A stretch of DNA of 64,000 nucleotides from Candidatus Fermentithermobacillaceae bacterium (GCA_018052455.1 JAGPNE010000002.1:109506-173505), one strand, 5' to 3'. Shown: positions 35,362 to 44,023, counted from the first letter of the stretch. The notes: a model not told the origin generated them from the sequence alone. A program made the numbers and translations.

Positions 35362-36921
35362 TTGAAGCGCGCGATCATTAGCGTAGCCGACAAGACCGGC
35401 ATTTCGGAGTTTGCCGGAGCTCTTTCAGAACTTGGTTGGGAAATCGTATCTTCAGGAGGTACCGCACGGTTTCTCAAGGAACATGGCATTGGGGTTGTAG
35501 AAGCAAGCGAGGTAACAGGGTTCCCCGAGATTTTGGGAGGCAGAGTAAAGACTCTTAACCCAATGATTCACGGTGGCATTCTGGCAAGGCGTGATGTGCC
35601 AGAAGATATGCGCCAGATCGAAGAACTCGGCATAAAAGAGGTAGACATGGTTGTGTGCAACCTCTATCCCTTTGTCAAATACGCATCACGGCCTGATATG
35701 ACAATACAAGATATGATTGAGCAGATAGATATAGGCGGGCCAAGTCTTATGCGCGCTGCTGCCAAGAATTACAAGTGGGTAACTTGTGTCTGCAAACCGC
35801 AGAGATACGGCGAAGTAATTCAGGAACTAAAAGCCAAAGGTGATGTGAGCGAGGAGTTCAGGCGGGAACTAGCTATTGAGGTATTTCGGCATACTGCTTG
35901 CTATGACGCGGCGGTTGCGTCGTATTTGGCCTCAAAATGGCCTGAAATCGGCTCTGAATTCCCCGAAGAACTTGCTTTCGGATTTGATAAGTTATTCTCC
36001 CTAAGGTACGGAGAAAACCCGCATCAAAAAGCAGCCTATTACGAACCTATGCTCAAAGGCGTGATTCCTTCTTTAGAGGAACGTCAGCTCCAAGGGAAAG
36101 AGATTTCGTACAATAACATAAATGATATGGATAACGCGTTCCACGCGGTATGGGACCTGGAATCTCCAGGTTGCGTAATAGTCAAACATGCCTCTCCTTG
36201 CGGTGCTGCAGTAGGAAATTCGGCCAAGGACGCATTCGAGAAAGCGCTAGCTTCGGATCCCGTGTCTGCTTTTGGCGGTGTTGTGGCGTTTAATTGCGAA
36301 GTAGACAAGCCGTGCGCTTTGGCGATGAAGAAACTGTTTCTCGAGGTTCTGGTGGCTCCTTCTCTTACAGAAGAGGCGATAGAGATTCTGAAAACGAAAA
36401 AAGACTTGAGAGTCATTAGGCTTGCTCCGCAGGCACCTTTGGCAGCGGGGTTTGGCCAGTCCAGGGTCTTGAGTTTGAAGTCAGCTATGGGCGGGGTACT
36501 GGTGCAGGAAAAGGATACCTGTCTTCCCAAAGATGAAACATGGAAGGTAGTTTCAAAAAGGACACCTACTTCCGAGGAACTAAGAGATCTTCAGTTTGCA
36601 GTGACAGTATGCAAATATGTAAGGTCAAATTCCATTGTACTGGCTAAAGACTTGTCTACTGTAGGTATTGGAGGTGGACAGCCTAACAGGGTTGATTCTG
36701 TTAGAATAGCCGTTCAAAGAGCAGGCGAGAGGTCAGTAGGCTCGTGCCTGGCGTCTGACGCCTTCTTCCCCTTCCCGGATTCTGTTGAAGAAGCGGGAGA
36801 AGCAGGGATTACGGCCATTGCGCACCCTGGAGGGTCATTGAGAGATCAGGAGTCGATAGATGCTGCTGACCGGCTTGGGATTGCCATGGTTACTACGGGA
36901 ACGCGCCATTTCCTGCACTAA
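35362..36921 (+). CDS. purH: Bifunctional AICAR formyltransferase / IMP cyclohydrolase
   Basis: PurH carries out the last two steps to IMP. Residues about 1-195 form the MGS-like cyclohydrolase (ISVADKTGI, SSGGTARFL, GGRVKTLNPMIHGGIL); the remainder is the transformylase with LRYGENPHQKAAYY, QGKEISYNNINDMDNA and VKHASPCGAAVG, including the lysine-histidine pair of the active site. The C-terminal GSLRDQESIDAADRLGIAM and TGTRHFLH close the protein. GGGAGG precedes TTG 35362. Its length of 519 residues is typical. Confidence 0.97.
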   Translation: MKRAIISVADKTGISEFAGALSELGWEIVSSGGTARFLKEHGIGVVEASEVTGFPEILGGRVKTLNPMIHGGILARRDVPEDMRQIEELGIKEVDMVVCNLYPFVKYASRPDMTIQDMIEQIDIGGPSLMRAAAKNYKWVTCVCKPQRYGEVIQELKAKGDVSEEFRRELAIEVFRHTACYDAAVASYLASKWPEIGSEFPEELAFGFDKLFSLRYGENPHQKAAYYEPMLKGVIPSLEERQLQGKEISYNNINDMDNAFHAVWDLESPGCVIVKHASPCGAAVGNSAKDAFEKALASDPVSAFGGVVAFNCEVDKPCALAMKKLFLEVLVAPSLTEEAIEILKTKKDLRVIRLAPQAPLAAGFGQSRVLSLKSAMGGVLVQEKDTCLPKDETWKVVSKRTPTSEELRDLQFAVTVCKYVRSNSIVLAKDLSTVGIGGGQPNRVDSVRIAVQRAGERSVGSCLASDAFFPFPDSVEEAGEAGITAIAHPGGSLRDQESIDAADRLGIAMVTTGTRHFLH

Positions 36922-37045
36922 GTATGGCGAGCCAGAAATACTGTTTGGCGGGCCGTTTTCTGTGAAGAGATGCCGGATAAGGAACTTGCATAGTACATTC
37001 ATGATAGATTGCGTTGAGAGCAGTTAGAGATAAGGGGGCATTCTT

Positions 37046-38329
37046 GTGAGAGTAGCAGTCATTGGGTCCGGTGGAAGAGAGCATGCTCTGGTCTGGTCGA
37101 TTGCTCGAAGTCCGGAGGTAGAGGAGCTGTGGGCAGTACCTGGAAATCCGGGAACTGAGATGATTGCGAAGAACGTTTCGTTGGATCCTCTGGATTTTCC
37201 TGGCATCTTAGAATTGTGCAAAGAAGAGGCGATAGATCTAGTAGTCGTAGGACCTGAAGATCCGCTGGCGGCAGGGATTACAGATTATCTGGCCAGGCAC
37301 AATGTCTTAGTTTTTGGCCCGACGAGAAATGGCGCTATGCTAGAGGCTAGCAAGAGTGTGGCTAAGAATTTCATGGCAAGGCACAATATCCCTCACCCCC
37401 TATTCCATGTTTTTGAATCCTCGAAGGATGCAGTTGATTACGTAAGGTCGGAACATGGCCCATGGGTCATCAAGGCCGATGGTCTAGCAAAAGGTAAGGG
37501 CGTAACAATTACGGGAAATCTAGATGAAGCCGTTGCAGTAATCGAGGGATTGGTCTCGGGGAGACTCCATGGCGAAGCGGGAAGAAGAATTGTCATAGAA
37601 GAATTCCTTGAGGGCCGAGAGGCCACGGCGATGGCTATCTCCGATGGCAATAGCATATGCTGCCTTCCCATGGCCAAGGACCACAAACGAGCCTGGGACG
37701 GCGACAAAGGTCCTATGACGGGAGGCATGGGTGTTTTTTCACCGCTTCCCTTTGTGGATGAAGACATGGAGAAAAAGATCTGCACCGATATTCTGAAAAA
37801 GACCTATCTAGGGCTGAAAGAAGACGGCATTGATTATCGGGGAGTTATCTACGCCGGATTGATGCTTACTGAGAAGGGGCCGAAAGTGCTGGAGTACAAC
37901 GTCAGATTTGGCGATCCGGAAGCTCAGTGTGTGCTGCCTAGGCTTTCGGGCGATGTAGCAGGCATATTGCGGGCATGTGCTCAGGGAGAACTCCTTGGTT
38001 TTCTCTCCGAAAACGAAGTAAAAGTCTTAGATGAGTCAGCGGTCACCGTAGTAGTGGCTTCGGCGGGGTACCCCGAAAGATATGCTACAGGCTATGTTGT
38101 GGAGGGGATTGACAAAGCAGAAAACGTATCTCCAGGTAATGTGGTTTTATTTCAAGCAGGTACTGCGAGGAACCAGCAAGGACAAATAGTGACTGCAGGC
38201 GGACGAGTTCTTTCTGTTACTGCACTTTCGGACACTATTGAGGGTGCACGCGAAATTGCGTATAATGCGGCGAAAGAAATCAAGTTCAACGGCGCTTACT
38301 ACAGGAAGGACATTGGCAGACTGAAATGA
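37046..38329 (+). CDS. purD: Phosphoribosylamine-glycine ligase
   Basis: PurD is an ATP-grasp enzyme that joins phosphoribosylamine and glycine. Visible blocks are VIGSGGREHALVW, VVGPEDPLAAG, VIKADGLAKGKGV (nucleotide-binding), PMAKDHKRAWDGDKGPMTGG (in part), and EYNVRFGDPEAQCVLPRL. AAGGGGG precedes GTG 37046. It ends the purine run; a gap of about 120 bases separates it from purH, wider than the other junctions, but no promoter or terminator was clear there. Confidence 0.96.
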   Translation: MRVAVIGSGGREHALVWSIARSPEVEELWAVPGNPGTEMIAKNVSLDPLDFPGILELCKEEAIDLVVVGPEDPLAAGITDYLARHNVLVFGPTRNGAMLEASKSVAKNFMARHNIPHPLFHVFESSKDAVDYVRSEHGPWVIKADGLAKGKGVTITGNLDEAVAVIEGLVSGRLHGEAGRRIVIEEFLEGREATAMAISDGNSICCLPMAKDHKRAWDGDKGPMTGGMGVFSPLPFVDEDMEKKICTDILKKTYLGLKEDGIDYRGVIYAGLMLTEKGPKVLEYNVRFGDPEAQCVLPRLSGDVAGILRACAQGELLGFLSENEVKVLDESAVTVVVASAGYPERYATGYVVEGIDKAENVSPGNVVLFQAGTARNQQGQIVTAGGRVLSVTALSDTIEGAREIAYNAAKEIKFNGAYYRKDIGRLK

Positions 38330-38338
38330 GAGGAGCCT

Positions 38339-38821
38339 ATGAAGAAAGGCCGTACTTTCGAACTTACTAGAGTCGCAATGCTAGCGGGCTTGTATGCAGT
38401 CCTTACCGTGTTGCCTCCTTTTTCAGGTTTCAGCTATGGCCCTGTCCAAATAAGGGTTGCCGAAATGTTCACTGTGCTACCTTTTGTGTTTCCGTGGGCA
38501 AAATGGGGGCTCTATGTTGGTTGTATTCTTGCCAACCTTGGAAGTCCTTTTTTTATCTGGGATGTCACTATTGGTGCTCTTGCTACTTTCGTAAGCGCAT
38601 ACCTTACTGAGAAAATGCCGAGTCCCTACTTGGCCCCGTTGCCGCCTGTGATCGTAAATGCTGTGATTATTTCGTCATATGTGTCATTTTTGAGCAATCT
38701 CACCTATTCCATTGTATTTGCACAGATTCTTCTGGGCGAGGTCGCTTCATGCTACGTGTTGGGCCTTCCTTTGTTGCTGTCTATAATGAGAAACCCTGCT
38801 CTAATAGAGAAACTGAAGTAA
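38339..38821 (+). CDS. queT: QueT-family ECF transporter S component
   Basis: The 160-residue integral membrane protein has about five or six hydrophobic segments and the QueT signature GPVQIRVAEMFTVLPF, followed by NLGSPFFIWDVTIGALATF. QueT binds queuosine precursors and depends on a shared EcfA1-A2-T module for energy; such a module lies at 0.9-3.4 kb. The gene starts nine bases after purD, behind AGAGGAG, so it is read with the purine operon. No preQ1 riboswitch could fit in the gap. The substrate call is by family only. Confidence 0.85.
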   Translation: MKKGRTFELTRVAMLAGLYAVLTVLPPFSGFSYGPVQIRVAEMFTVLPFVFPWAKWGLYVGCILANLGSPFFIWDVTIGALATFVSAYLTEKMPSPYLAPLPPVIVNAVIISSYVSFLSNLTYSIVFAQILLGEVASCYVLGLPLLLSIMRNPALIEKLK

Positions 38822-38872
38822 GAGGTTGGAAGAAGTGAGGGCTTTTCATGAGGCAGACAACGGAGCGCATCT

Positions 38873-39253
38873 TTAGTGTAAGATGAAATCGATTTCCGGC
38901 TGGGCGCCTTCGAGAGTAATCACTAGTTGGTTTGGCACGCACACTATTGACTGACCAGATCTAGAAATCCATCCCGTTCGCCAGCATATCTTGTTGGGAC
39001 AGACTGAGTGGTCTAGGGGTAAGACCCTGACCTTTCCCTGACCGTACTCGATCGTGATTTCTCCCCTTGGAACAGACACGGTTACTTGTGATAGGGTATC
39101 GATATCTACAGGAAGCCTTACTACCTCTTTCCCACCTATCACGACTACGGCAGAAAGGGCGTCTGGACCTTGCGTAAGTACATTGAATCTCGCCCAGAAG
39201 ATTATCGTAACTACTACGCATGAAAGCACGAGAATCTTGTCGTTTCTGGTCAC
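38873..39253 (-). CDS. NusG domain II-containing exported protein
   Basis: After one N-terminal hydrophobic segment (ILVLSCVVVTIIFW) the protein has a NusG_II domain with the cysteine pattern C-PNKI-C...SIVCVPNQL, as in the small Firmicutes proteins often found near FMN-binding or Rnf-type redox genes. AGGAGG nine bases upstream decides for GTG 39253; the frame is open further but without a ribosome binding site. No redox partner is adjacent here. It converges on queT. Confidence 0.82.
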   Translation of the reverse strand: MTRNDKILVLSCVVVTIIFWARFNVLTQGPDALSAVVVIGGKEVVRLPVDIDTLSQVTVSVPRGEITIEYGQGKVRVLPLDHSVCPNKICWRTGWISRSGQSIVCVPNQLVITLEGAQPEIDFILH

Positions 39254-39663
39254 AAGAGTCACCCTCCTGTGATGATTATAGCAGACGTGAAAGGGATATG
39301 CTGAGATGATCGATTGGACAATATGCATAAGTGTGTAGCAGAATCACATTTCGAAATTTGGGCTTTGCAAGTCAAATCATCGCGGCCGGATATGCACTGC
39401 TAGCGACCGATGAGAATATTCGGGATAGCTATTGAATATACAGCTGAAAACAAGTTATACTTAGAATTTAAACATAAGTGAATAGGAAGAAGGATTTCTG
39501 TACTTTGCGTCGAAAGGATAATAGCAAACAAGGTCATGCAGAAACTTCATCGAAAACTTATTCGTAGCAAAATCGCAACAACTTCCATCTAGCAGCATTA
39601 CCTTCTATAATGTTGTGCCCAATAGGGAATGCATGACTTATTTTCAAAAAAGGAGGTGAAAAC
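39254..39663. promoter_or_regulatory. Long leader region of membrane module 1 with candidate promoters
   Basis: No gene was found in these 410 bases. Two plausible plus-strand promoters occur: TTGAAT at 39432-39437 with TATACT at 39456-39461 (18-base spacing), and a perfect TATAAT at 39606-39611 with a weak TTCCAT -35 at 39583-39588. The module's first ribosome binding site, AAAAAGGAGGTGA, is just before 39664. The region diverges from the NusG_II gene. Confidence 0.45.
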
Positions 39664-40491
39664 ATGACTACTTTATTGATGTTGGCGGCCGAGGCACCAG
39701 CCAGAAAGTGGGGTATCTTTGTACCCGATGACAGCACGATTTTTGGTCTCTTCTTCGGGATTGCTATGCTGATTTTGGTCTATGTCATGATTCAGCGCGC
39801 ACGTGCAGGATTGCCAATCCCTGAGATCCGTCGGATCCCTGGAATGGAAGCTTTTGAAGAAGCCGTAGGCAGGGCAACGGAAATGGGCAGACCTGTCCAC
39901 ATAACCAACTACTCAGCTGACGTAGGAGACTACGACACGTGGGCATTCTGGTCATACCTTGCGCACGTAGCCAAATTGTGTGCTTCGTATGACACCAGAA
40001 TAATCAATACCAACGCTGAGTACCTCACAATGGCAGTAAACGAGGAAATCATCAAACAGGCTTATCTCGAAGCCGGAAGACCAGATGCTTTTAACCCAGA
40101 TGATGTAAGGTTCGTTTCTCCTTGGCAGTTTGGTTACACCATGGGTGTTGCCGGCATAATAGCCAGGGAAAAACCTGCTGCGAACTTCCTCACAGGCTAT
40201 TTCTATGCAGAAGCACTTATCTTGGCTGAAGCAGGTTCTTTAGTAGGGGCTATTCAAGTGGCAGCAAGTGCCTCAACTGCTCAGTTGCCTTTCTTCATTG
40301 CAGCTTGCGACTATACCATGATTGGTGAAGAGTTCTATGCTGGCGCCGCTGCTCTTTCCAAGGAACCAGTGATCTACGGTTCCGTAGTGGCCCAGGACAT
40401 AGGGCGTGTAGCCCTTACTGTCCTCATTGTCATAGGCGCAATCATGAACACTTTCGGTAGTGATGCGATTATAAGACTTACCAAGTTTTAG
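39664..40491 (+). CDS. Membrane module 1, protein A (DUF6754-like)
   Basis: This protein is of unknown function and resembles what I associate with the DUF6754 family. It has one N-terminal membrane helix (about residues 28-45) followed by RARAG...RR, which places the middle domain in the cytoplasm, and a C-terminal hydrophobic helix (about 247-264). Conserved blocks are EEAVGRATEMGRPVH, QAYLEAGR, REKPAANFLTGYFYAEALILAEAG, QLPFFIAACDYTMIGEEFYA and VAQDIGR. All recur in protein A of module 2 at 52.4 kb. AAAAAGGAGGTGA precedes the ATG. It is the first gene of a four-gene set. Confidence 0.8.
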   Translation: MTTLLMLAAEAPARKWGIFVPDDSTIFGLFFGIAMLILVYVMIQRARAGLPIPEIRRIPGMEAFEEAVGRATEMGRPVHITNYSADVGDYDTWAFWSYLAHVAKLCASYDTRIINTNAEYLTMAVNEEIIKQAYLEAGRPDAFNPDDVRFVSPWQFGYTMGVAGIIAREKPAANFLTGYFYAEALILAEAGSLVGAIQVAASASTAQLPFFIAACDYTMIGEEFYAGAAALSKEPVIYGSVVAQDIGRVALTVLIVIGAIMNTFGSDAIIRLTKF

Positions 40492-40524
40492 TGCCCAGTA
40501 GGATGGATAAGGAGGTGAAGAAAC

Positions 40525-41181
40525 TTGAGAAGGGAAGTTCCAATGGTATTGACCCTCATATTCGCTATCGTACGATGCGGATTTGAGTTGATTGAGCCTA
40601 TGCTTTCCTGGGAACTGGCACCGGGCAAAACAGTATTCTCGAGATTGTCCTTTTCAATCACTTTTATGACCGTTATGGGCCTCTTGATGGGACTCATTAA
40701 CCTCACTCGACTCCACGTGCATACAATCAGGCGCAAGCGAGAAAACTGGGTGTACAGTATTTGGCTTCTCTTTGTGCTGTACGGTTACGCCATCCTAGGG
40801 CTTGGATGGGGTCCCAATGGCGACGCTTTCAACTGGATCTATGAGGCTGTCATTGTTCCTCTTGACTCGACCATGTTCTCTATGCTGGCATTTTTCATTG
40901 CATCAGCGGCCTATAGGGCCTTTAGAATAAGGAATATCGAGGCTACTATACTACTATTAGTTGCGTTCATAGTCATGCTGGGCAATGTGTCCATAGGGGA
41001 GATGATATGGAGTTCTTCGGGTTGGCTAGGTGGATTCAAAGGCATCAAAGACTGGATACTGGCGGTGCCCAACGTTGCACATGCGAGAGCGCTCGCTATA
41101 GGAATATTCCTCGGGGCATACGCGGCTACCTTGCGTGTGTTCTTGGGGCTGGATAAAAAATACCTCGGCGGTACTGACTAA
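40525..41181 (+). CDS. Membrane module 1, protein B (polytopic)
   Basis: A 218-residue integral membrane protein with about six hydrophobic segments and no recognised family. It shares with protein B of module 2 the start RREVPMVL, the block FFIASAAYRAFRIRN, MLGNVSIGEMIW, and a C-terminal LRVFLGLDKKYLGG. The charged RAFRIRN in a loop next to a helix is the most conserved point and may be a contact or functional site. TTG 40525 follows AAGGAGGTGA. It lies 33 bases after protein A. Confidence 0.75.
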   Translation: MRREVPMVLTLIFAIVRCGFELIEPMLSWELAPGKTVFSRLSFSITFMTVMGLLMGLINLTRLHVHTIRRKRENWVYSIWLLFVLYGYAILGLGWGPNGDAFNWIYEAVIVPLDSTMFSMLAFFIASAAYRAFRIRNIEATILLLVAFIVMLGNVSIGEMIWSSSGWLGGFKGIKDWILAVPNVAHARALAIGIFLGAYAATLRVFLGLDKKYLGGTD

Positions 41182-41283
41182 CTGCAGTCTGTGTATGTGT
41201 GTACTCGTTTGAGGTTGGTTTGGTGAATGAAAATGATGGAATATTTCCATAGAAATCGTGACCGTTGAAGGGAGGGAAATGAC

Positions 41284-42135
41284 GTGACATTTTGGGAAAA
41301 GTTCGGCTCCATAGATCCAAGATGGATCTATCTTGGAATGGCTGTTCTTCTCACTTTTCCAGTGCTCAGTCCCCTAGGATTAGCCATAACAATAGACCAG
41401 GAGACTACCATACCCATTTTCAACTGGGTGGAAAGCCTTAATCCTGGAGACATAGTGTTTGCCGATGTATCTTTCAGCGGCGGCTCTGAAGGAGAACTAG
41501 GTCCTCAGCTTCAGGCCTGGTTTAGGCACTGTCTGCAGAAAGGCGTGAAAGTCGTATGGGTTGCGCAGTGGAATACAGGTGAGCGACTAGGATATAATAT
41601 CTGTTCAGAGGTTGCCCAGAAATTGGAAGACGAGGGTATTCATACTGAATACGGTGTAGATTGGGTATACGTAGGCTGGAAAGCCGGCGGCACCACAATG
41701 TGGCGCAATATGCAACTCGATTTCTGGGATGCTTGCGCAAAAACCGATATGCTTGGGAATTCTTTTGAGGATCTTCCTCTAATGGAGAAAGTAAGGAAGT
41801 GGGATAAGCAGACCTGCAAGGGTATTATGCTCTTTACTGCGGGTTCCCCAGGTGTGCCGACTTATACAACGTATTTCCAAGATTATGACATCTATCTCGG
41901 AGACGTTGCAGTGCAGGTCCCAGGGAACATGAACTTGCTCAGGTCGGGCCAGATAAAGGGGATGCTTTGTGGTTTGCCAGGAGCGGCTCAGTACGAGATC
42001 CTTCTCGAGAAGCCAGGTAAAGCAGTAAAACTCATGGATGCTCAGTCACTGGGTCACCTTTGGATTATTGTACTTGTTATTTTAGGCAATATCGGCTTCT
42101 ACATGAGAAGAAAAAGCGGCGCACCGTTAGATTGA
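41284..42135 (+). CDS. Membrane module 1, protein C (large extracytoplasmic domain)
   Basis: The 283-residue protein has one N-terminal helix (about 17-37) preceded by basic residues and one C-terminal helix (about 258-276) followed by MRRK, so the roughly 220 residues between should lie outside the cytoplasm. Conserved points with module 2 are SLNPGD, GGSEGELG, YGVDWVYVG-AGG, GSPGVP, SGQIKGM, GAAQYE and MDAQSLGHLWI. The middle domain looks alpha/beta but has no catalytic motif I can name. GTG 41284 follows GGAGGG. About 100 bases separate it from protein B, containing a small palindrome ATGGAA-TAT-TTCCAT. Confidence 0.75.
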   Translation: MTFWEKFGSIDPRWIYLGMAVLLTFPVLSPLGLAITIDQETTIPIFNWVESLNPGDIVFADVSFSGGSEGELGPQLQAWFRHCLQKGVKVVWVAQWNTGERLGYNICSEVAQKLEDEGIHTEYGVDWVYVGWKAGGTTMWRNMQLDFWDACAKTDMLGNSFEDLPLMEKVRKWDKQTCKGIMLFTAGSPGVPTYTTYFQDYDIYLGDVAVQVPGNMNLLRSGQIKGMLCGLPGAAQYEILLEKPGKAVKLMDAQSLGHLWIIVLVILGNIGFYMRRKSGAPLD

Positions 42136-42215
42136 GGTTGAGCAATATGATGAGGCAAATGTTACAGAGCTCAAAAGATACAGGGATCTGTCCAAAAGAT
42201 AGGAGGTGAACTCAA

Positions 42216-42821
42216 TTGACAACTGCTCAAATCTGGATTGCCGCGCTTTGTACCCTGGCTGTTTACAGTTACCTATACAAAGAGAATCCTGCGTATAGAA
42301 TCGCTGAATATACCCTTGTGGCGCTGTACACGTCTTACTCGATAACTTTGGACTTTCATGAATACTTGATACCATATGCCAAACAGTACGCTATAGAAGA
42401 AGGGCAATGGTACTTCTGGGTAATGGGTGCTTTAGGCCTGCTCCTTTATTTCAGGTACGCACCGGCGAAATACAACTGGATTGCAAGGTATCCGATTGCT
42501 ATCGCCGTTGGATGGGGGTTGGGTTACAACCTAATTCGACTTCCCAGACCGGTTATGGTCCAGGTGAGGGACGCTATGAGGCCGTTGAACAGTGTGAATA
42601 ACGTCCTGTTCTTTGTTTTCTTCCTATGCATCATGTTCTACTTCTTCTTCACCACAGGCAAAGAGTCTAAGTTCATACAGGGCTCCGGCCGAATCGGAAG
42701 ATACATCATGATGGTGGGATTTGGATGCGCTTTTGGAAATACGGTTCAAGGGCGTATCTCACTGTTCCTAAACAGGCTGTCGTTCTTGTTAGTAGACTGG
42801 CTTGGCATACAAATCTGGTAG
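42216..42821 (+). CDS. Membrane module 1, protein D (polytopic)
   Basis: A 201-residue membrane protein with about six hydrophobic segments and no known family. It shares with module 2's D protein IAALCTLA-type N-terminus, a KENPAYRIAE segment, LGLLLYFRY, LNSVNNVLFF and the C-terminal GRYIMMVGFGCAFGNTVQGR plus WLGI. AGGAGGTGA precedes TTG 42216. It ends the module; a strong terminator follows 25 bases later. Confidence 0.75.
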   Translation: MTTAQIWIAALCTLAVYSYLYKENPAYRIAEYTLVALYTSYSITLDFHEYLIPYAKQYAIEEGQWYFWVMGALGLLLYFRYAPAKYNWIARYPIAIAVGWGLGYNLIRLPRPVMVQVRDAMRPLNSVNNVLFFVFFLCIMFYFFFTTGKESKFIQGSGRIGRYIMMVGFGCAFGNTVQGRISLFLNRLSFLLVDWLGIQIW

Positions 42822-42845
42822 GATGTAGCATGTGAAGCAAGTTGC

Positions 42846-42883
42846 AACCAGGAAGGTTCCCGAGCAGGCGCCTTCCTGGTTTT
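42846..42883 (+). terminator. Intrinsic terminator of membrane module 1
   Basis: A perfect 11-bp stem AACCAGGAAGG / CCTTCCTGGTT with a 14-base loop ends in TTTT. It lies between protein D and the convergent Nudix-like gene. Confidence 0.8.
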
Positions 42884-42884
42884 C

Positions 42885-43511
42885 CTATGTTATGTTGGCA
42901 AGGATAAGTGATGACCATGTCTCTAGGGGATCCAGGGTCGTAGCTGCGCTTAAGTCAACCCAGCCGCCCATCATCTTATCTGTCTCCCTTACTGCAAGTA
43001 TAGGCGACGGTAGCTGTACAATTGATGCGACGCCCATGTGGACGGTTCCAACATCGTTTTCGTCATCATTGATGAAACCTATTACGCTAAGAGATGGGTT
43101 CCCGCAAAGGATGACTTCTTCACGTATTTCTCTAATAGTGTTGAGTCCGACGATTGTTTTTAGGTCTGAAACCAGCCTTCGCCCCGGCCAGGGCACGTCA
43201 TCTACAGGGTTCATGTGGCCCCCTACTCCAATGGACAAGAGGCCTTGGAGTCTCGTTTCTGTCTGCGTGTTAAGCCGCTTCATAACGAAGACCCTTTTTT
43301 TGGATATAAAGAGCGTGTAGGAAATGAGCTGCTTAAATGAAGGATCAGTCTCAACAAGAGTTCTTGGCTTGAACGTTGAATGTCTTGCAATTGTCTGCCA
43401 CAAATCGGTAGTGGGCATCTTAAGGCCGCGCCAACGCCCCACTTTGGAGTACAAGTGTCTGGCAGGAATGCATAGGACTTGTTCGTCATCGTATCTGTCT
43501 GGTAAGGACAC
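42885..43511 (-). CDS. Nudix-like hydrolase / predicted phosphoesterase
   Basis: The 208-residue protein resembles the MutT-related family COG4112: YTLFISKKRVFVMKRLN, LLSIGVGGHMNPVDD, the Nudix-like REIREEV, and VIGFINDDENDVGTVHMGV. The Nudix box is atypical because a long insertion separates GGH from the REIREE helix. Nudix enzymes cleave nucleoside diphosphates linked to another moiety; the substrate here is unknown. GTG 43511 follows AAAGGAG. It lies four bases after an unknown gene with which it forms an operon. Confidence 0.75.
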   Translation of the reverse strand: MSLPDRYDDEQVLCIPARHLYSKVGRWRGLKMPTTDLWQTIARHSTFKPRTLVETDPSFKQLISYTLFISKKRVFVMKRLNTQTETRLQGLLSIGVGGHMNPVDDVPWPGRRLVSDLKTIVGLNTIREIREEVILCGNPSLSVIGFINDDENDVGTVHMGVASIVQLPSPILAVRETDKMMGGWVDLSAATTLDPLETWSSLILANIT

Positions 43512-43515
43512 AGGT

Positions 43516-44001
43516 TCACACTCCTTTGGTGGTTATGGTGTATTTGACTAGGTTTATGTCGTCCAGAAGCAGAGCACCGCCGCATGATACTGTGAACACG
43601 TAGCTATTGCTTAGATCATAAAATGTGCAGAAGGTTCGCCGCGCCTCTGGACTGACGTAGCAAGCAGTATAAAATGCATAGGTCAGGTGTTTGGGGTCGG
43701 CTTTGAGCATTACCTGGCACAAGTGGCCCTTGCCAGGCACGGCGCGCGAAGATATATCGACCTTTATGGATGTATCTCCTACGAAAATATCGGGACCTGA
43801 TTGGAAAGGCTTTACTCCGCTTTGATATGACATGAAGAACCTTGCCCACGCACTGGCTTCCTCGACAGATGGGTAAGAGATACATAACAGTGCGGAGGGA
43901 TTTGGATCTTCGGGCCCGATTTCCATGGCACCCATGATTATATTTGGGGCAGTGATTAACTGCTCACGGTAATCCGATGCAAAAGCTCCTATGTTTTCCA
44001 C
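43516..44001 (-). CDS. Hypothetical protein, 161 aa
   Basis: I do not recognise this family. There is no signal peptide or membrane helix. Hydrophobic beta-like stretches (NIIMGAMEIG, GHLCQVMLKA, SYVFTVSCGGALLLDDINLV) suggest a compact alpha/beta domain; CTFYDLSNSY and DDINLVKYTIT are near the C-terminus. A GGGAGGG site and a good upstream promoter support GTG 44001. It is the first gene of a two-gene unit with the Nudix-like gene. Confidence 0.65.
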   Translation of the reverse strand: MENIGAFASDYREQLITAPNIIMGAMEIGPEDPNPSALLCISYPSVEEASAWARFFMSYQSGVKPFQSGPDIFVGDTSIKVDISSRAVPGKGHLCQVMLKADPKHLTYAFYTACYVSPEARRTFCTFYDLSNSYVFTVSCGGALLLDDINLVKYTITTKGV

Positions 44002-44023
44002 GCCAGAACCCTCCCTTTATAGT

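Noticed and set aside
41236..41250. Palindrome ATGGAA-TAT-TTCCAT between module 1 genes B and C
   Set aside because: Only 6-bp arms inside a long intercistronic gap; expected by chance often enough and not present in module 2.
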